From the NCBI GenBank assembly GCA_001825665.1, contig MHXZ01000115.1:1-35100 (forward strand): a DNA stretch of 35,100 nucleotides. Direction: 5' to 3'. The notes under the pieces are model-generated. The model saw nothing but the letters and a program-made list of their open reading frames with translations, was not told where the DNA came from and did no database searches. Below, in pieces: positions 7,300-16,401 of this stretch. This stretch comes from Planctomycetes bacterium GWF2_41_51 (GTDB lineage Bacteria; Planctomycetota; Phycisphaerae; Sedimentisphaerales; UBA12454). Positions within the stretch are counted from its first letter, which is position 1. Each line of letters begins with the position of its first letter. The translations under genes and the position numbers were made by a program.

Positions 7300-8070
7300 A
7301 TGAGAAAATCATTTATCGGCGGAAATTGGAAAATGAATACAGACAGCAAAAGTGCTGTCGAATTGGCAAAAGGCGTCGCTGAAAAATGCGGAGCGATGCT
7401 GGCAAAAGTCGATGTTTGCGTTTGTCCGCCGTTTGTATATCTGCCGGCCGTTAAAAACGCCCTTGGCACATCAGGAGTAGGGCTTGGCGCACAGGATGTC
7501 TATTTTGAGGCAAAAGGCGCTTTTACAGGCGAAGTTAGCTGCGGTATGCTAAAAGATGTTGGCTGTAAATATGTTATAATCGGCCATTCTGAAAGAAGGC
7601 ACGTAATAAAAGAGACCGATGCGCTGATTAATAAGAAACTCATCGCAGCAATTGAAGCTGGTTTGTTACCGATTTTCTGTGTTGGCGAGCTTTTGGAAGA
7701 AAGAAACGCCGGTAAAACGGAATCGGTAGTTACAGAACAAATCCAGAAAGGAATGTCTGGAATTACCGCAGATAAGGCAAAAGCGATAACTATAGCTTAT
7801 GAACCGGTTTGGGCAATTGGAACTGGCGTTAATGCAACACCGGAACAGGCTCAGGATGTTCATTTTATGATTCGACAGTTGATAGCAAAGATGTATAATA
7901 AGGAATTAGCTGATAATATGATTATCCAATACGGCGGCTCGGCAAAACCTGACAATGCCGCAGTGTTGATGTCTAAACCAGATATTGACGGTTTGCTCGT
8001 AGGCGGCGCAAGTTTAAAAGCTGACGATTTCGCAGCAATGATTAAAGCCGCTTCAGAAGTGAAAAAATAA
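7300..8070 (+). CDS. tpiA: Triosephosphate isomerase
   Basis: At 256 residues it has the standard TIM-barrel length. It interconverts glyceraldehyde 3-phosphate and dihydroxyacetone phosphate in the cytoplasm. The catalytic residues are visible: Lys11 in GGNWKMN, His96 in IGHSERR and Glu168 in AYEPVWAIGTG. The phosphate-binding YGGSAKPDN lies near the C terminus. AGGAG at 7289-7293 precedes the ATG by six bases. It sits between pheA and secG in the same direction and is probably co-transcribed with both. Confidence 0.98.
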   Translation: MRKSFIGGNWKMNTDSKSAVELAKGVAEKCGAMLAKVDVCVCPPFVYLPAVKNALGTSGVGLGAQDVYFEAKGAFTGEVSCGMLKDVGCKYVIIGHSERRHVIKETDALINKKLIAAIEAGLLPIFCVGELLEERNAGKTESVVTEQIQKGMSGITADKAKAITIAYEPVWAIGTGVNATPEQAQDVHFMIRQLIAKMYNKELADNMIIQYGGSAKPDNAAVLMSKPDIDGLLVGGASLKADDFAAMIKAASEVKK

Positions 8071-8120
8071 GAAATTTTGAAATGTATATAAAAGGAAAAT
8101 AATTTTTCAGGGATTTTAAA

Positions 8121-8555
8121 ATGATGAATTTGACATTGGCGGCTGTGCCGTTCGTAATGAAAATTGTTGTTGTTCTTTGGGCAATCGCGGCGCTTGTTTT
8201 GATTCTGGTTGTATTGATCCAAAAAGGCCGCGGCGGCGGATTGGCAAGCGCATTCGGCGGAATCGGCGGTTCGTTGCTGGGCACAAAGACCGGCGATGTT
8301 CTTACATGGTTTACAATTTGTCTTGTAACTGTGTGGCTGATTTTGAGCGTCGTAGCTGTAAAGTGGTATAAACCGCAGGCAAGCGAATTTCTCCAGCCGC
8401 AACCGCAGCAGCAGCAACTACCTGCAACAACACCAGGCTCTGTTCCCCCTCCCGCGACACAGGAACAAACTGAACAACCAGCAACACCTGCTCAGCCTGA
8501 AGAATCTGAACAGACCGAAACCATACCACAACCCGATGCACCGGCAAATCAGTAA
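8121..8555 (+). CDS. secG: Preprotein translocase subunit SecG
   Basis: The first 85 residues are a SecG core: a membrane segment (about 12-33), the conserved cytoplasmic loop QKGRGGGLASAFGG with GTKTGDVL, and a second membrane segment (about 62-82). SecG joins SecY and SecE in the inner-membrane export channel. A tail of about 55 residues, rich in Pro, Gln, Glu and Thr, follows; it is longer than in E. coli SecG and probably disordered. The tpiA-secG order is common in bacteria. The stop codon overlaps the ribosome binding site of yicC. Confidence 0.93.
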   Translation: MMNLTLAAVPFVMKIVVVLWAIAALVLILVVLIQKGRGGGLASAFGGIGGSLLGTKTGDVLTWFTICLVTVWLILSVVAVKWYKPQASEFLQPQPQQQQLPATTPGSVPPPATQEQTEQPATPAQPEESEQTETIPQPDAPANQ

Positions 8556-8564
8556 AGGATATTT

Positions 8565-9446
8565 ATGTTAAATAGTATGACAGGATTTGCACGAGTTTGC
8601 CGTGAAATTGGCGGAATCAGCTATGCCGTTGAAATCCGCTCGGTCAATAACCGGTATTTTAAACCATCGCTGCGAATGCCGGAAGCAGCTTCGTTTATGG
8701 AACAGGAACTCGAAAAATTGCTGAGGCAGAGTATTTATCGCGGCGCGGTAAATTTTCTCCTGAGATATAAAAATGTAAGCGGCGAACCGATGTACGAAGT
8801 CGATTCATCGGCGATGAAAAGCTATATTGAAAAATTGAAGAATCTTCCGTGCGAAGGCGCACAGTGCAACATTAATCTTGCAGACCTGTTATTGCTGCCG
8901 GGCGTTATAAGGCCGCAGGAACCCGAAGCTGATAAAGCAGAACACCTGAAAAAAGCAGTTTTCGAAATAACACACGAAGCTCTCGAACAGCTCAAAAAAA
9001 TGCGTGCACAGGAAGGTCAATCGCTCGCCGACGACCTGAAACAACAGTGCGAACGTATAATGAGTCTTCTTGAAGATATAAAATCGCGTTCAAAAGTCGT
9101 AATTATCGAATATCAAAGCAGACTTGCAAACAGGGTAAAAGACCTGCTTGCTAACAGCAGACTGGATTTGGATAAAGATATACTCGCCAGAGAAGTGGCT
9201 CTTTTCGCAGACAGAAGCGATATAAGCGAAGAGACAATAAGACTGACATCGCATCTTGAACAATTTTTGGCAAATTGCCAGATTGGCGATTATGCCGGCA
9301 GGAAATTGGATTTCATCGCACAGGAAATGCTGCGTGAAGCCAATACTATCGCAAGCAAAGCCGCAGACGCGAAAATCTGTCTGGACGTTGTCGAAATAAA
9401 ATCGTGCATCGAACGTATCAAAGAACAGGTGCAGAATATTGAATAG
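8565..9446 (+). CDS. yicC: YicC-family protein (endoribonuclease-like)
   Basis: The 293-residue protein has the family hallmarks: the N-terminal MLNSMTGFAR with EIRSVNNRYF (about residues 20-32), a middle helical region, and the C-terminal GRKLDFIAQEMLREANTIASKA (about 245-265). YicC/YloC proteins are reported RNA-processing or RNA-degrading factors. Linkage to gmk is conserved in many bacteria and is seen here as an 8-base overlap. AAAGGA overlapping the secG stop serves as ribosome binding site. Confidence 0.93.
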   Translation: MLNSMTGFARVCREIGGISYAVEIRSVNNRYFKPSLRMPEAASFMEQELEKLLRQSIYRGAVNFLLRYKNVSGEPMYEVDSSAMKSYIEKLKNLPCEGAQCNINLADLLLLPGVIRPQEPEADKAEHLKKAVFEITHEALEQLKKMRAQEGQSLADDLKQQCERIMSLLEDIKSRSKVVIIEYQSRLANRVKDLLANSRLDLDKDILAREVALFADRSDISEETIRLTSHLEQFLANCQIGDYAGRKLDFIAQEMLREANTIASKAADAKICLDVVEIKSCIERIKEQVQNIE

Positions 9447-10020
9447 CGGCAGTGGACAATCTTGCGGCGCTGTAATTGTTTTAAGCGGTCCAAGCGGAGT
9501 TGGTAAAAGTACTATATGTAAACAGATTTTGGAACGAGTCGAAAATGTTTACCTTAGTATCTCAACAACGACACGTATGAAGAAAATCGGCGAACAGGAT
9601 GGGGTCGATTATTTTTTCGTCAGCAGGGATGAATTCGAAAAACAGAAAAAAGCCGGAAATTTTCTGGAATACGCAGAAGTGTTCGGGAATTTTTACGGAA
9701 CGCCCAGGGATAAACTTGAAAAGGCATTAAACGAAGGCAAAACGGTACTGCTCGAAATTGATGTTCAGGGCGCGCAGCAGGTAAAAAAAATAATTCCTGA
9801 TGCGAGGATGATTTTCATTCTGCCGCCGGAACATAAGGAACTGAAGAACCGAATTACCGGCCGGGGCAGAGACGATGAACAGGATGTAAAAAAAAGACTT
9901 GCCGGCGCTGATGCGGAAATAGCTGCGAGCGAGTTTTTTGATTATAAAGTTGTGAACGATAAACTGGAAAATGCTGTAGAAGAAGTTTTACAGATAATTA
10001 AAAAAGAAATCGGAGAATAA
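9439..10020 (+). CDS. gmk: Guanylate kinase
   Basis: The 193-residue enzyme phosphorylates GMP to GDP. The P-loop GPSGVGKST is at residues 17-25, and the GMP-binding segment is present as STTTRMKKIGEQDGVDYFFV followed by EYAEVFGNFYGTP. The lid has RGRDDEQDVKKRL. The best start is TTG at 9439, inside the end of yicC, because no ATG or GTG lies in frame before the P-loop; this start is rare and implies translational coupling. rpoZ follows after one base, a linkage seen in many bacteria. Confidence 0.95.
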   Translation: MNSGSGQSCGAVIVLSGPSGVGKSTICKQILERVENVYLSISTTTRMKKIGEQDGVDYFFVSRDEFEKQKKAGNFLEYAEVFGNFYGTPRDKLEKALNEGKTVLLEIDVQGAQQVKKIIPDARMIFILPPEHKELKNRITGRGRDDEQDVKKRLAGADAEIAASEFFDYKVVNDKLENAVEEVLQIIKKEIGE

Positions 10021-10021
10021 T

Positions 10022-10249
10022 ATGATAGACGATTTAAAGAACAAAGAGATTTTCGAAAAAATTGGCGGAGCATTCAAGGTTTCAGCCCTGATACAGAAAA
10101 GAATGGCGGAACTGATGGAAGGTTCGAGACCGCTAATCGAAAACACTGAAGGAATGACGATGATGGAAGTAGTCGTTCAGGAAATTCTGCAGGACAAAAT
10201 CACCGCTGATTATTCCGGCCCCGAAAAGGTTGAATTACCAAAACTGTAG
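10022..10249 (+). CDS. rpoZ: RNA polymerase omega subunit
   Basis: A 75-residue protein with the omega core: FKVSALIQKRMAELMEGSRP (residues 19-38), then the conserved helix MMEVVVQEILQDKI. Omega helps fold and assemble the beta' subunit of RNA polymerase. Position directly after gmk and before coaC is the classical gene order. The sequence is short and diverged, so the assignment leans partly on context. Confidence 0.88.
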   Translation: MIDDLKNKEIFEKIGGAFKVSALIQKRMAELMEGSRPLIENTEGMTMMEVVVQEILQDKITADYSGPEKVELPKL

Positions 10250-10257
10250 GCATTAAA

Positions 10258-10818
10258 ATGGCAAACAAATCTGCGATTAGCGGTTTGAGAATATTGCTCG
10301 GCGTAAGCGGAGGCGTCGCAGTGTATAAAGCTGTCGACCTTGCAAGCAAGCTGACGGCCGCAGGTGCGCAAGTCGATACAATTATGACCGACAATGCGTG
10401 CAGGTTTGTTCTGCCGAAAAGTTTCGAAGCTGTAACATGCAGACCTGTTTTTACAAGTATGTGGGAACCCTCCCTAAAAGGCTTCGAGATAGGGCATATA
10501 AGTCTTGCCGACAGCGCTGATATGGTTGTTGTAGCTCCTGCCACCGCGAACATAATTGGCAAAATGGCATGCGGCATCTGTGATGATTTATTGAGCACGA
10601 CACTATGCGCCTGCTGGCAGAAAAAAATTCTGCTCGCACCGGCCATGAACGAGAAGATGTGGACAAATCCGGCGGTTCAAAAAAATGTCGAGAGCTTGAA
10701 GGTTGCGGGTATCACAATAATCGGGCCGGAAAAAGGAAGACTTGCCTGTGGAACTGAAGGCGTTGGCAGAATGTCGGAACCTGCCGATATTCTCGAAAAA
10801 CTAATAAAGATGAAATAA
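10258..10818 (+). CDS. coaC: Phosphopantothenoylcysteine decarboxylase (CoaC, stand-alone)
   Basis: The 186-residue flavoprotein matches the N-terminal half of the usual CoaBC (Dfp) enzyme. It decarboxylates 4'-phosphopantothenoylcysteine to 4'-phosphopantetheine in CoA synthesis. Visible motifs are the FMN-binding LLGVSGGVAVYKA, the HISLADSADMVVVAPATANI segment with the catalytic His, the LLAPAMNEKMW substrate motif and the flexible-flap GRLACGTEGVGRM with its Cys. The protein stops where the CoaB half normally continues. The separate coaB begins 54 bases later in the same reading phase, with two in-frame stops between. Confidence 0.95.
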   Translation: MANKSAISGLRILLGVSGGVAVYKAVDLASKLTAAGAQVDTIMTDNACRFVLPKSFEAVTCRPVFTSMWEPSLKGFEIGHISLADSADMVVVAPATANIIGKMACGICDDLLSTTLCACWQKKILLAPAMNEKMWTNPAVQKNVESLKVAGITIIGPEKGRLACGTEGVGRMSEPADILEKLIKMK

Positions 10819-10827
10819 AATGATCAC

Positions 10828-10875
10828 CTCTGTGTCCTCTGTGAACTCTGTGGCTAAAATAAAGGTAACTCTGTG
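10828..10875 (+). repeat. CTCTGTG repeat cluster between coaC and coaB
   Basis: CTCTGTG occurs at 10828, 10837 and 10846 (9-base period) and again at 10869. The final GTG of the fourth copy is the start codon of coaB. I recall similar CTCTGTG...CTCTGTGGCTAA strings as dispersed intergenic repeats in bacteria; that is memory, not a search. Confidence 0.6.
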
Positions 10876-11490
10876 GCAAAACTGCATTTCTTAATTACGG
10901 CCGGGGGAACAAGAGAATACATCGACCCCGTGCGATTCATCACAAACGCAAGCAGCGGCAAAATGGGTTTTGCACTTGCGAATGCAGCGTTGAAAACGGG
11001 ACACAAAGTAACGCTTATAAGCACAATCAAAAATCCGGAATTTAAAAGTGTTAATGTTGAATCAGCCGAACAGATGTTCAAGGCTGTAAAAAAATATTTT
11101 ACCAAATGCGATTGCCTGATTATGGCCGCGGCGGTTTCGGATTACACGCCCGCGAAAAAATCAAAAATCAAAATTAAGAAATCGACATCAAATTTAACTA
11201 TAAAATTAAAACCAACTACTGACATTTTAAAATGGGCGGGAAAGAACAAGAAAAATCAAATTGTTGTCGGATTCGCACTTGAAGACAGGAATTTGCGAAA
11301 AAATGCCGAGAAGAAACTGCAAAGCAAAAATCTCGATATGATTATCGCCAATGAACCTTCGGCAATCGGCAGCGAGAAATCAACAGTTCAAATCAAACGC
11401 AAAAACAGTGATTGGCGAATATTGCCGAAGGCGGATAAATCTTTTTTGGCAAAACGGATTATTAATCTTTTATGCCAAGATCTTCTTTAG
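10873..11490 (+). CDS. coaB: Phosphopantothenate-cysteine ligase (CoaB, stand-alone)
   Basis: The 205-residue protein matches the C-terminal half of CoaBC. It joins 4'-phosphopantothenate and cysteine using a nucleotide triphosphate. Motifs: ITAGGTREYIDPVRFITNAS with SSGKMG (residues 8-31), AAAVSDY (about 86-92) followed by a Lys-rich loop, and VVGFALE. It starts at GTG with AAAGG at 10861-10865. Gene order is the same as the domain order in the fused enzyme. The 3' end overlaps the convergent pyrE by 29 bases. Confidence 0.93.
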   Translation: MAKLHFLITAGGTREYIDPVRFITNASSGKMGFALANAALKTGHKVTLISTIKNPEFKSVNVESAEQMFKAVKKYFTKCDCLIMAAAVSDYTPAKKSKIKIKKSTSNLTIKLKPTTDILKWAGKNKKNQIVVGFALEDRNLRKNAEKKLQSKNLDMIIANEPSAIGSEKSTVQIKRKNSDWRILPKADKSFLAKRIINLLCQDLL

Positions 11491-11986
11491 TCAAAATACT
11501 CTCAAAATTATAACCTGCGGTCGTTATATTTTCTCTTGCGCCCTGTTTGCGGTCAATAACAGCGACAATCTTCTTCACTTTCGCGCCTGCTTCAGTGATT
11601 ATCTTTGCGGCTTCAAGAACCTGACCGCCGGTGGTAGCGATATCTTCGACAAGCAGAACAACATCATCGGCTTTCAAAACGCCTTCTACCATTTTGCTCG
11701 TGCCGTAATCTTTTTTACTGTTGCGAACGATTATCCATTTTTTACCGGTCTGCATCGCTGTTGCCGCTGCCAAAGCAACTCCGCCAAGCTCTGCGCCTGC
11801 GATAAGCGTAACATCTCCTGTTGCGTGCTTTGCGAATTCTTCACCGAGAGCTTTCAAAATGTCCGGCTGGGTCTCAAACAAATATTTATCCATATAATAT
11901 TTGCTTTTTTTCCCGCTTCTTAATGTAAAATCGCCTTCGAGATACGATGTTTCTTTAACACGTTTTGCCAGTTCCAGTTTTGTCAT
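11462..11986 (-). CDS. pyrE: Orotate phosphoribosyltransferase
   Basis: The 174-residue enzyme couples orotate to PRPP, giving OMP in pyrimidine synthesis. The PRPP-binding signature VVLLVEDIATTGGQ is at residues 109-122, and LRSGKKSKYYMD near the N terminus matches the family's substrate region. It is slightly shorter than the E. coli protein (213) but complete across the fold. It is the last gene of a minus-strand group after purB (14-base gap) and overlaps the end of coaB tail to tail. Confidence 0.94.
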   Translation of the reverse strand: MTKLELAKRVKETSYLEGDFTLRSGKKSKYYMDKYLFETQPDILKALGEEFAKHATGDVTLIAGAELGGVALAAATAMQTGKKWIIVRNSKKDYGTSKMVEGVLKADDVVLLVEDIATTGGQVLEAAKIITEAGAKVKKIVAVIDRKQGARENITTAGYNFESILTKEDLGIKD

Positions 11987-12000
11987 TGTTTTTATAATCC

Positions 12001-13431
12001 TTAAACTTTGAGTTCCGTAATTTTATTAATTTTTCCGCGATATTTTCTAATCGCAGGTTTTACAATTTCATTTATAAACTCTGTTACTTGCTCAGGAGCC
12101 CTGCCGATATAATCTCCGGCATTTAAAACTTTTCTAAAATCAACCTTCGAAAAATCTTCATCGGCTTTGAGTCTTTCAATCAAATCGTTTGGATTTCCAA
12201 ATTTTTTGACCTGCTCTGCCGCTGCGTGCGAATGAACTCTGATTTTTTCGTGAAGTTCCTGACGATTCCCGCCAGCTTTTACAGCAGCCATCAAAATATT
12301 TTCAGTGGCCATAAACGGCAGTTCGGAATTAATCCTTGCCGCAATAACCTTCGGATAAACTACAAGGCCGCTTGTTACGTTAATCAATATTTCCAATATT
12401 CCATCGGCAGCAAGGAACGCTTCAGGAATAACAACTCTGCGGTTCGCAGAATCGTCGAGTGTTCTTTCGAGCCACTGCTCTGCGGCGGTCATCTGCGGAC
12501 TGCTCGAGAGACTTAACAAAAATCTCGAAAGCGCCGTTACACGTTCGCACCGCATTGGATTGCGTTTATAAGCCATTGCCGAAGAACCAATCTGCGACTT
12601 TTCAAATGGCTCTTCGATTTCCTTGAGGTTTGCAAGTAAGCGAATATCATTACACATTTTGTGTGCCGATTGTGCGATGTTCGCAAGTGAATTTATTATG
12701 AGGGAATCTACTTTGCGTGAATAAGTCTGACCGGTAACAGGGCAGAGTTTTTCAAAATTAAATGCTTTAGTGACCGCTTTGTCGAGCTGTTTTACTTTAT
12801 TGTGATTACCATTGAAAAGTTCAAGGAACGATGCCTGCGTACCCGTGGTTCCTTTGACACCTCTAAACGGAATGTTTGCAATTCGATATTCAATTTCAGA
12901 AAGGTCAGTAACAAAATCATTGCACCAGAGAGTCGCGCGTTTGCCGACGGTGGTCAATTGTGCAGGTTGAAAATGAGTAAAACCAAGTGTCGGCATTTTG
13001 CGATAAGTTTTTGCGAATGCACTGAGACCATCGATAAGGCTTGCCAGTTTGCCCGCAATAATCTGCATCGCGTTTCGCATAATAATTAAATCAGCGTTAT
13101 CTCCGACATAGCAGCTTGTCGCGCCAAGATGAATAATCGGTGCAGCTTTCGGTGCAGCTTCTCCAAAAGTATGGACGTGTGCCATTACATCGTGGCGGAA
13201 TTTTTTCTCATATTCCGCAGCTTTGTCAAAATCGATATCATCGAGATGGTCGGCCATTTGACTGATTTGAGCCTGTGAAATTTTCAGGCCGAGTTTCTTT
13301 TCAGCCTTTGCAAGTTCGAGCCAGAGTTTTCGCCAGGTTGAAAATTTCGTCTGATTGCCAAATAATTCCGCCATTTCCTTTGACGCGTTCCGCTCAACAA
13401 GAGGAGAACTGTAAACATTATGATTTTTCAT
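12001..13431 (-). CDS. purB: Adenylosuccinate lyase, long eukaryote-like type
   Basis: The 476-residue lyase removes fumarate from SAICAR and adenylosuccinate in purine synthesis. The superfamily signature is at about 283-292 ([10 protein letters not shown], with Ala where Pro is usual). Other conserved blocks are [54 protein letters not shown] and [19 protein letters not shown]. From memory these match the animal ADSL type more closely than the short B. subtilis type (about 430 residues). The ATG overlaps the end of the upstream aldo/keto reductase by four bases, so the two are coupled. Confidence 0.96.
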   Translation of the reverse strand: MKNHNVYSSPLVERNASKEMAELFGNQTKFSTWRKLWLELAKAEKKLGLKISQAQISQMADHLDDIDFDKAAEYEKKFRHDVMAHVHTFGEAAPKAAPIIHLGATSCYVGDNADLIIMRNAMQIIAGKLASLIDGLSAFAKTYRKMPTLGFTHFQPAQLTTVGKRATLWCNDFVTDLSEIEYRIANIPFRGVKGTTGTQASFLELFNGNHNKVKQLDKAVTKAFNFEKLCPVTGQTYSRKVDSLIINSLANIAQSAHKMCNDIRLLANLKEIEEPFEKSQIGSSAMAYKRNPMRCERVTALSRFLLSLSSSPQMTAAEQWLERTLDDSANRRVVIPEAFLAADGILEILINVTSGLVVYPKVIAARINSELPFMATENILMAAVKAGGNRQELHEKIRVHSHAAAEQVKKFGNPNDLIERLKADEDFSKVDFRKVLNAGDYIGRAPEQVTEFINEIVKPAIRKYRGKINKITELKV

Positions 13432-14393
13432 TTTAACATCCTGTTTCGTTCGTTCAAAATTTCTTCGATTTCATCGATATCATTTTGGGACAATGTAATG
13501 TCCGCTGCCGGTGCGGTTTCGTTTATTTGGCCTTTTCGCCTTGCGCCTGCGATTGCAGCGGTTACTTCGGAATTTCGGATTACCCACGCGGTCGCAAGCT
13601 GTGCCATCGTGATTTTATTTCTTTTTGCAACTTGCGTTAATTTTTCGACCGCTTTGAGATTCACTTCAAGCCTCGGTGATTTATAATTAGGATCCATGTG
13701 CCGAACATCGTCAGCGGGCAGCGCAGCTATTTTTTCTGCTGTGAATTTGCCGCTTAGCATCCCTTTTTGCAGCGGACTGTAAACAATCACTCCGATATTA
13801 TTTTTTTTGCAGAACGGCAGAATATCAGTTTCGATATCTCGTCTGAACATACTGTACGGCGGCTGAAGCGAGGTAAGAGGATGAATTTTCATCACCATCT
13901 GCATTTGTTCAACGGTGAAATTTGAAACACCGAGGAAACGAACCTTGCCTGCTTTGACGCATCTTGCCATAGCATCGTAGCCTTCTTCGATATCTTCGGG
14001 CGGATTGTTCCAGTGCATCTGATAAAGGTCGATTACATCCACGTTCAGGCGTTCGAGAGAAGCATCGCACTCATCCAAAACACTTTTTGCCTTGAGGCAG
14101 GGAGTTCTTTCCTTTTTTTCACTCCAAGTTAGCCCGCATTTTGTCGCGATAATTGGCTTTATGGAAGTTTTTTTCAGCGCTTTTGCGAGGATAGTTTCAC
14201 TATGTCCAAAACCGTAAATCGGCGCAGTATCTATCCAGTTTACTCCGACATCTAATGCCTCGATAATCGCATCTATAGAATCCTGATCATCCTGCGGCCC
14301 CCACCCATATTCCCACGGCCCGCCGATGGCCCAGGTTCCGAGACCAACCTTGGTGATTTGAAGGTCAGAATTGCCAAGTTTCGATTTTTTCAT
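13428..14393 (-). CDS. Aldo/keto reductase
   Basis: A 321-residue NADPH-dependent oxidoreductase-like TIM barrel. The catalytic tetrad is present: Asp55 and Tyr60 ([10 protein letters not shown]), Lys85 (IATKCGL) and His127 ([10 protein letters not shown]). The N terminus (GLGTWAIGG) and [16 protein letters not shown] are typical of the bacterial AKR subgroup with YhdN-like enzymes. The substrate cannot be told. AAGGAT lies just upstream of the ATG. It heads a minus-strand operon with purB and pyrE, though a metabolic link to nucleotide synthesis is not evident. Confidence 0.92.
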   Translation of the reverse strand: MKKSKLGNSDLQITKVGLGTWAIGGPWEYGWGPQDDQDSIDAIIEALDVGVNWIDTAPIYGFGHSETILAKALKKTSIKPIIATKCGLTWSEKKERTPCLKAKSVLDECDASLERLNVDVIDLYQMHWNNPPEDIEEGYDAMARCVKAGKVRFLGVSNFTVEQMQMVMKIHPLTSLQPPYSMFRRDIETDILPFCKKNNIGVIVYSPLQKGMLSGKFTAEKIAALPADDVRHMDPNYKSPRLEVNLKAVEKLTQVAKRNKITMAQLATAWVIRNSEVTAAIAGARRKGQINETAPAADITLSQNDIDEIEEILNERNRMLK

Positions 14394-14472
14394 TTTTTTC
14401 TATCCTTAAACAAGAACAATAGTTTATCATATCCATATATAGTAGGAAAGTTCTTTTTGAAGGTGCTATTTA

Positions 14473-15207
14473 GTGAAAAATGGTAAGAAAGTATATGTAA
14501 TTGCCTGTAAGGTTTTGCGGCCGGATATTCAGGATGCCGCGAAAAAGGCAGGGTTGGATGTGGATTTTGAATTTTTGCCGTTCGGTTTGCACAACACCCC
14601 CGCCGAACTGACCCGTGAAGTCCAGAAACAAATAGATGCGGCCTCTGCTTCGGGTAAATACGAAAAAATAATACTCGGCTATGGGATTTGCGGAAAAGGA
14701 ACTGTGAATATTCAGTCGCGTCAAATTCCGCTTGTCATTCCTCAGGCACACGACTGCATTACATTATTCCTCGGTTCGGCAGCGGAATATAAAGAGCAGT
14801 TCGGGAAATGTCCCGGAACGTACTACTTCACAAAAGGCTGGTTCGATGAGAATCCCAATTATGAAGTTTCACTGCGAATCGGTTTGAACATCGAAACGCC
14901 GGGCAAAACCTATACTCCGGACGAATTGCAGATTATGGAAGAATTCCTTGCAGGTTGGCAGAAGAACTACAGCAGAGCCGTTTTCGTACGAAGCAGTGAA
15001 AACGATGAAGATGAGTGTTACAGGAAGATTACAAAAGATATTGCACAGGGCTATGGCTGGAAATACGAAGAATTCATCGGCAGCACGGAATTAATGGAAA
15101 AAGTACTGACCGCTGAAAAAAGTTCGGACGAGGTTTTAATGGTTCCGAGCGGTCATAAGCTCACTTTCAATGAAGTTGCCTCGAAACTCGAAACAATAAA
15201 AGAATAA
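14473..15207 (+). CDS. DUF1638 family protein
   Basis: The 244-residue protein of unknown function carries the DUF1638 pattern: an N-terminal VYVIACKVLRPD, the Gly/Cys segment ILGYGICGKGTV (about 75-86) and the highly conserved VIPQAHDCITLFLGS (about 95-109), followed by a YKEQFGKCPGTYYFT stretch. The retained Cys and His residues could bind a metal or cofactor; that is inference. In some anaerobes and methanogens I recall members near corrinoid or methyltransferase genes; none is present here. The start is GTG at 14473, with AAGGTG upstream. It is 35 bases before prfB and probably shares its transcript. Confidence 0.82.
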   Translation: MKNGKKVYVIACKVLRPDIQDAAKKAGLDVDFEFLPFGLHNTPAELTREVQKQIDAASASGKYEKIILGYGICGKGTVNIQSRQIPLVIPQAHDCITLFLGSAAEYKEQFGKCPGTYYFTKGWFDENPNYEVSLRIGLNIETPGKTYTPDELQIMEEFLAGWQKNYSRAVFVRSSENDEDECYRKITKDIAQGYGWKYEEFIGSTELMEKVLTAEKSSDEVLMVPSGHKLTFNEVASKLETIKE

Positions 15208-15242
15208 ATTGATAATAATATCTTTTTTGATATGATTGGAAT

Positions 15243-16365
15243 ATGGAAACAATAGAAATTAAACAATCGGTACAAAATTTGAGGACTCGGATAACAAAAA
15301 TCCGGGAGTGGCTTTGACATCTCTGCAAAACAAGCCGAAAGGCTACAACTCGAACATCAAATGTCCCAGCCCGGCTTTTGGGACAATCAGGACATCGCAA
15401 AATCGGTAGTTTCGAAGGTGAGTGCTTTAAAAGCATTCATCGACCCCGTTGTTGATGCCGAGAAAAAAATCGTCGATATGTCTGAGCTTTTGGAAATCGC
15501 GCTGGAAGAATCCGACCAGCAGATTTTAAACGATATCGAACAAGATATTGGCGTTCTCGAAAAAAAATGCGGACAAATCGAATTGACAGGACTTCTCAGC
15601 GGCCAGGACGATATGAGAAACTGTTTTTTCAGTATTCATGCAGGCGCCGGCGGAACTGAAAGCTGCGACTGGGTTAGTATGCTTCTGCGTATGTACACCA
15701 GATTCTTTCAGCAGAACAAATTCAGTTATGAAGAGCTTGATATGACGCCGGGCGAAGAAGCGGGTCTGCGTTCAGTTATGCTGAAAGTCAGCGGGCCTTT
15801 TTCTTTCGGTAAACTTTCCTGCGAATCAGGCGTCCATCGTTTAGTGCGAATCAGTCCTTTCGATGCGAATAAAAGAAGGCATACAAGTTTTGCAGCAGTT
15901 GACGTTATGCCCGAATACGAAGATGATGTCGCCGTTGAAATTGACGATAAGGATTTGAGGATTGATTTCTTTCGTGCCGGCGGCGCAGGCGGTCAGCACG
16001 TCAATAAAACAAGTTCCGCGGTTCGTATCACGCATTTTCCAAGCGGAATTGTAACACAATGCCAGAATGACCGCAGCCAGCATCGCAACAAAGCAGAGGC
16101 AATGAAAATGCTCAAGGGAAAACTTTATATGCTCGAACAGCAGAAACGCGATTCCGAACTTGCAAAACTCTACGGCAACAAAGGCGAAATCGCATGGGGC
16201 AACCAGATTCGCAGCTATGTTCTTCAGCCCTATCAATTGGTTAAAGATCATCGAACCGATTTTCAAACCGGAAATGTTGAAGCGGTTCTCGACGGCGATA
16301 TCGAAGATTTTATCGACAGCTACCTGCAATACCGCGCCGAGAAAAAACATAAACAAAATAAATAA
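15243..16365 (+). CDS. prfB: Peptide chain release factor 2, with programmed +1 frameshift
   Basis: Translation from ATG 15243 gives 24 codons ending in CTT, then an in-frame TGA (15315-15317). A +1 slip at CTTTGAC continues at GAC 15316 and yields a 373-residue protein, the normal RF2 size. The stop-recognition tripeptide SPF is at residues 204-206 and the peptidyl-hydrolysis GGQ at 249-251, both almost exactly as in E. coli. RF2 releases peptides at UAA and UGA, and low RF2 favours the shift, giving autoregulation. The frame after the shift also contains an ATG at 15361, but a start there would lose the conserved N-terminal helices. It follows DUF1638 and precedes a DUF502 gene. Confidence 0.96.
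15303..15318 (+). promoter_or_regulatory. prfB programmed frameshift site
   Basis: CGGGAGTGGCTTTGAC corresponds base for base to the classical AGGGGGTATCTTTGAC. A Shine-Dalgarno-like CGGGAG (15303-15308) lies three bases before CTT, followed by TGA and C. The CTT-TGA-C slippage core is intact; the internal Shine-Dalgarno is slightly weaker than in E. coli. Confidence 0.93.
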
Positions 16366-16401
16366 TCGAACACGTATTAATTTTGCAGGCAAGGAGCGAA
16401 T

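Noticed and set aside
8042-8417. Minus-strand frames opposite secG
   Set aside because: Shadows of a well-supported SecG gene with no family match or start signal.
11351-11923. Plus-strand frame opposite pyrE
   Set aside because: Cys/Phe-rich antisense shadow of pyrE; no family or ribosome binding site.
15315-15317. In-frame TGA as selenocysteine or pseudogene stop
   Set aside because: It sits in the exact RF2 frameshift context and the shifted frame restores a full-length conserved protein.
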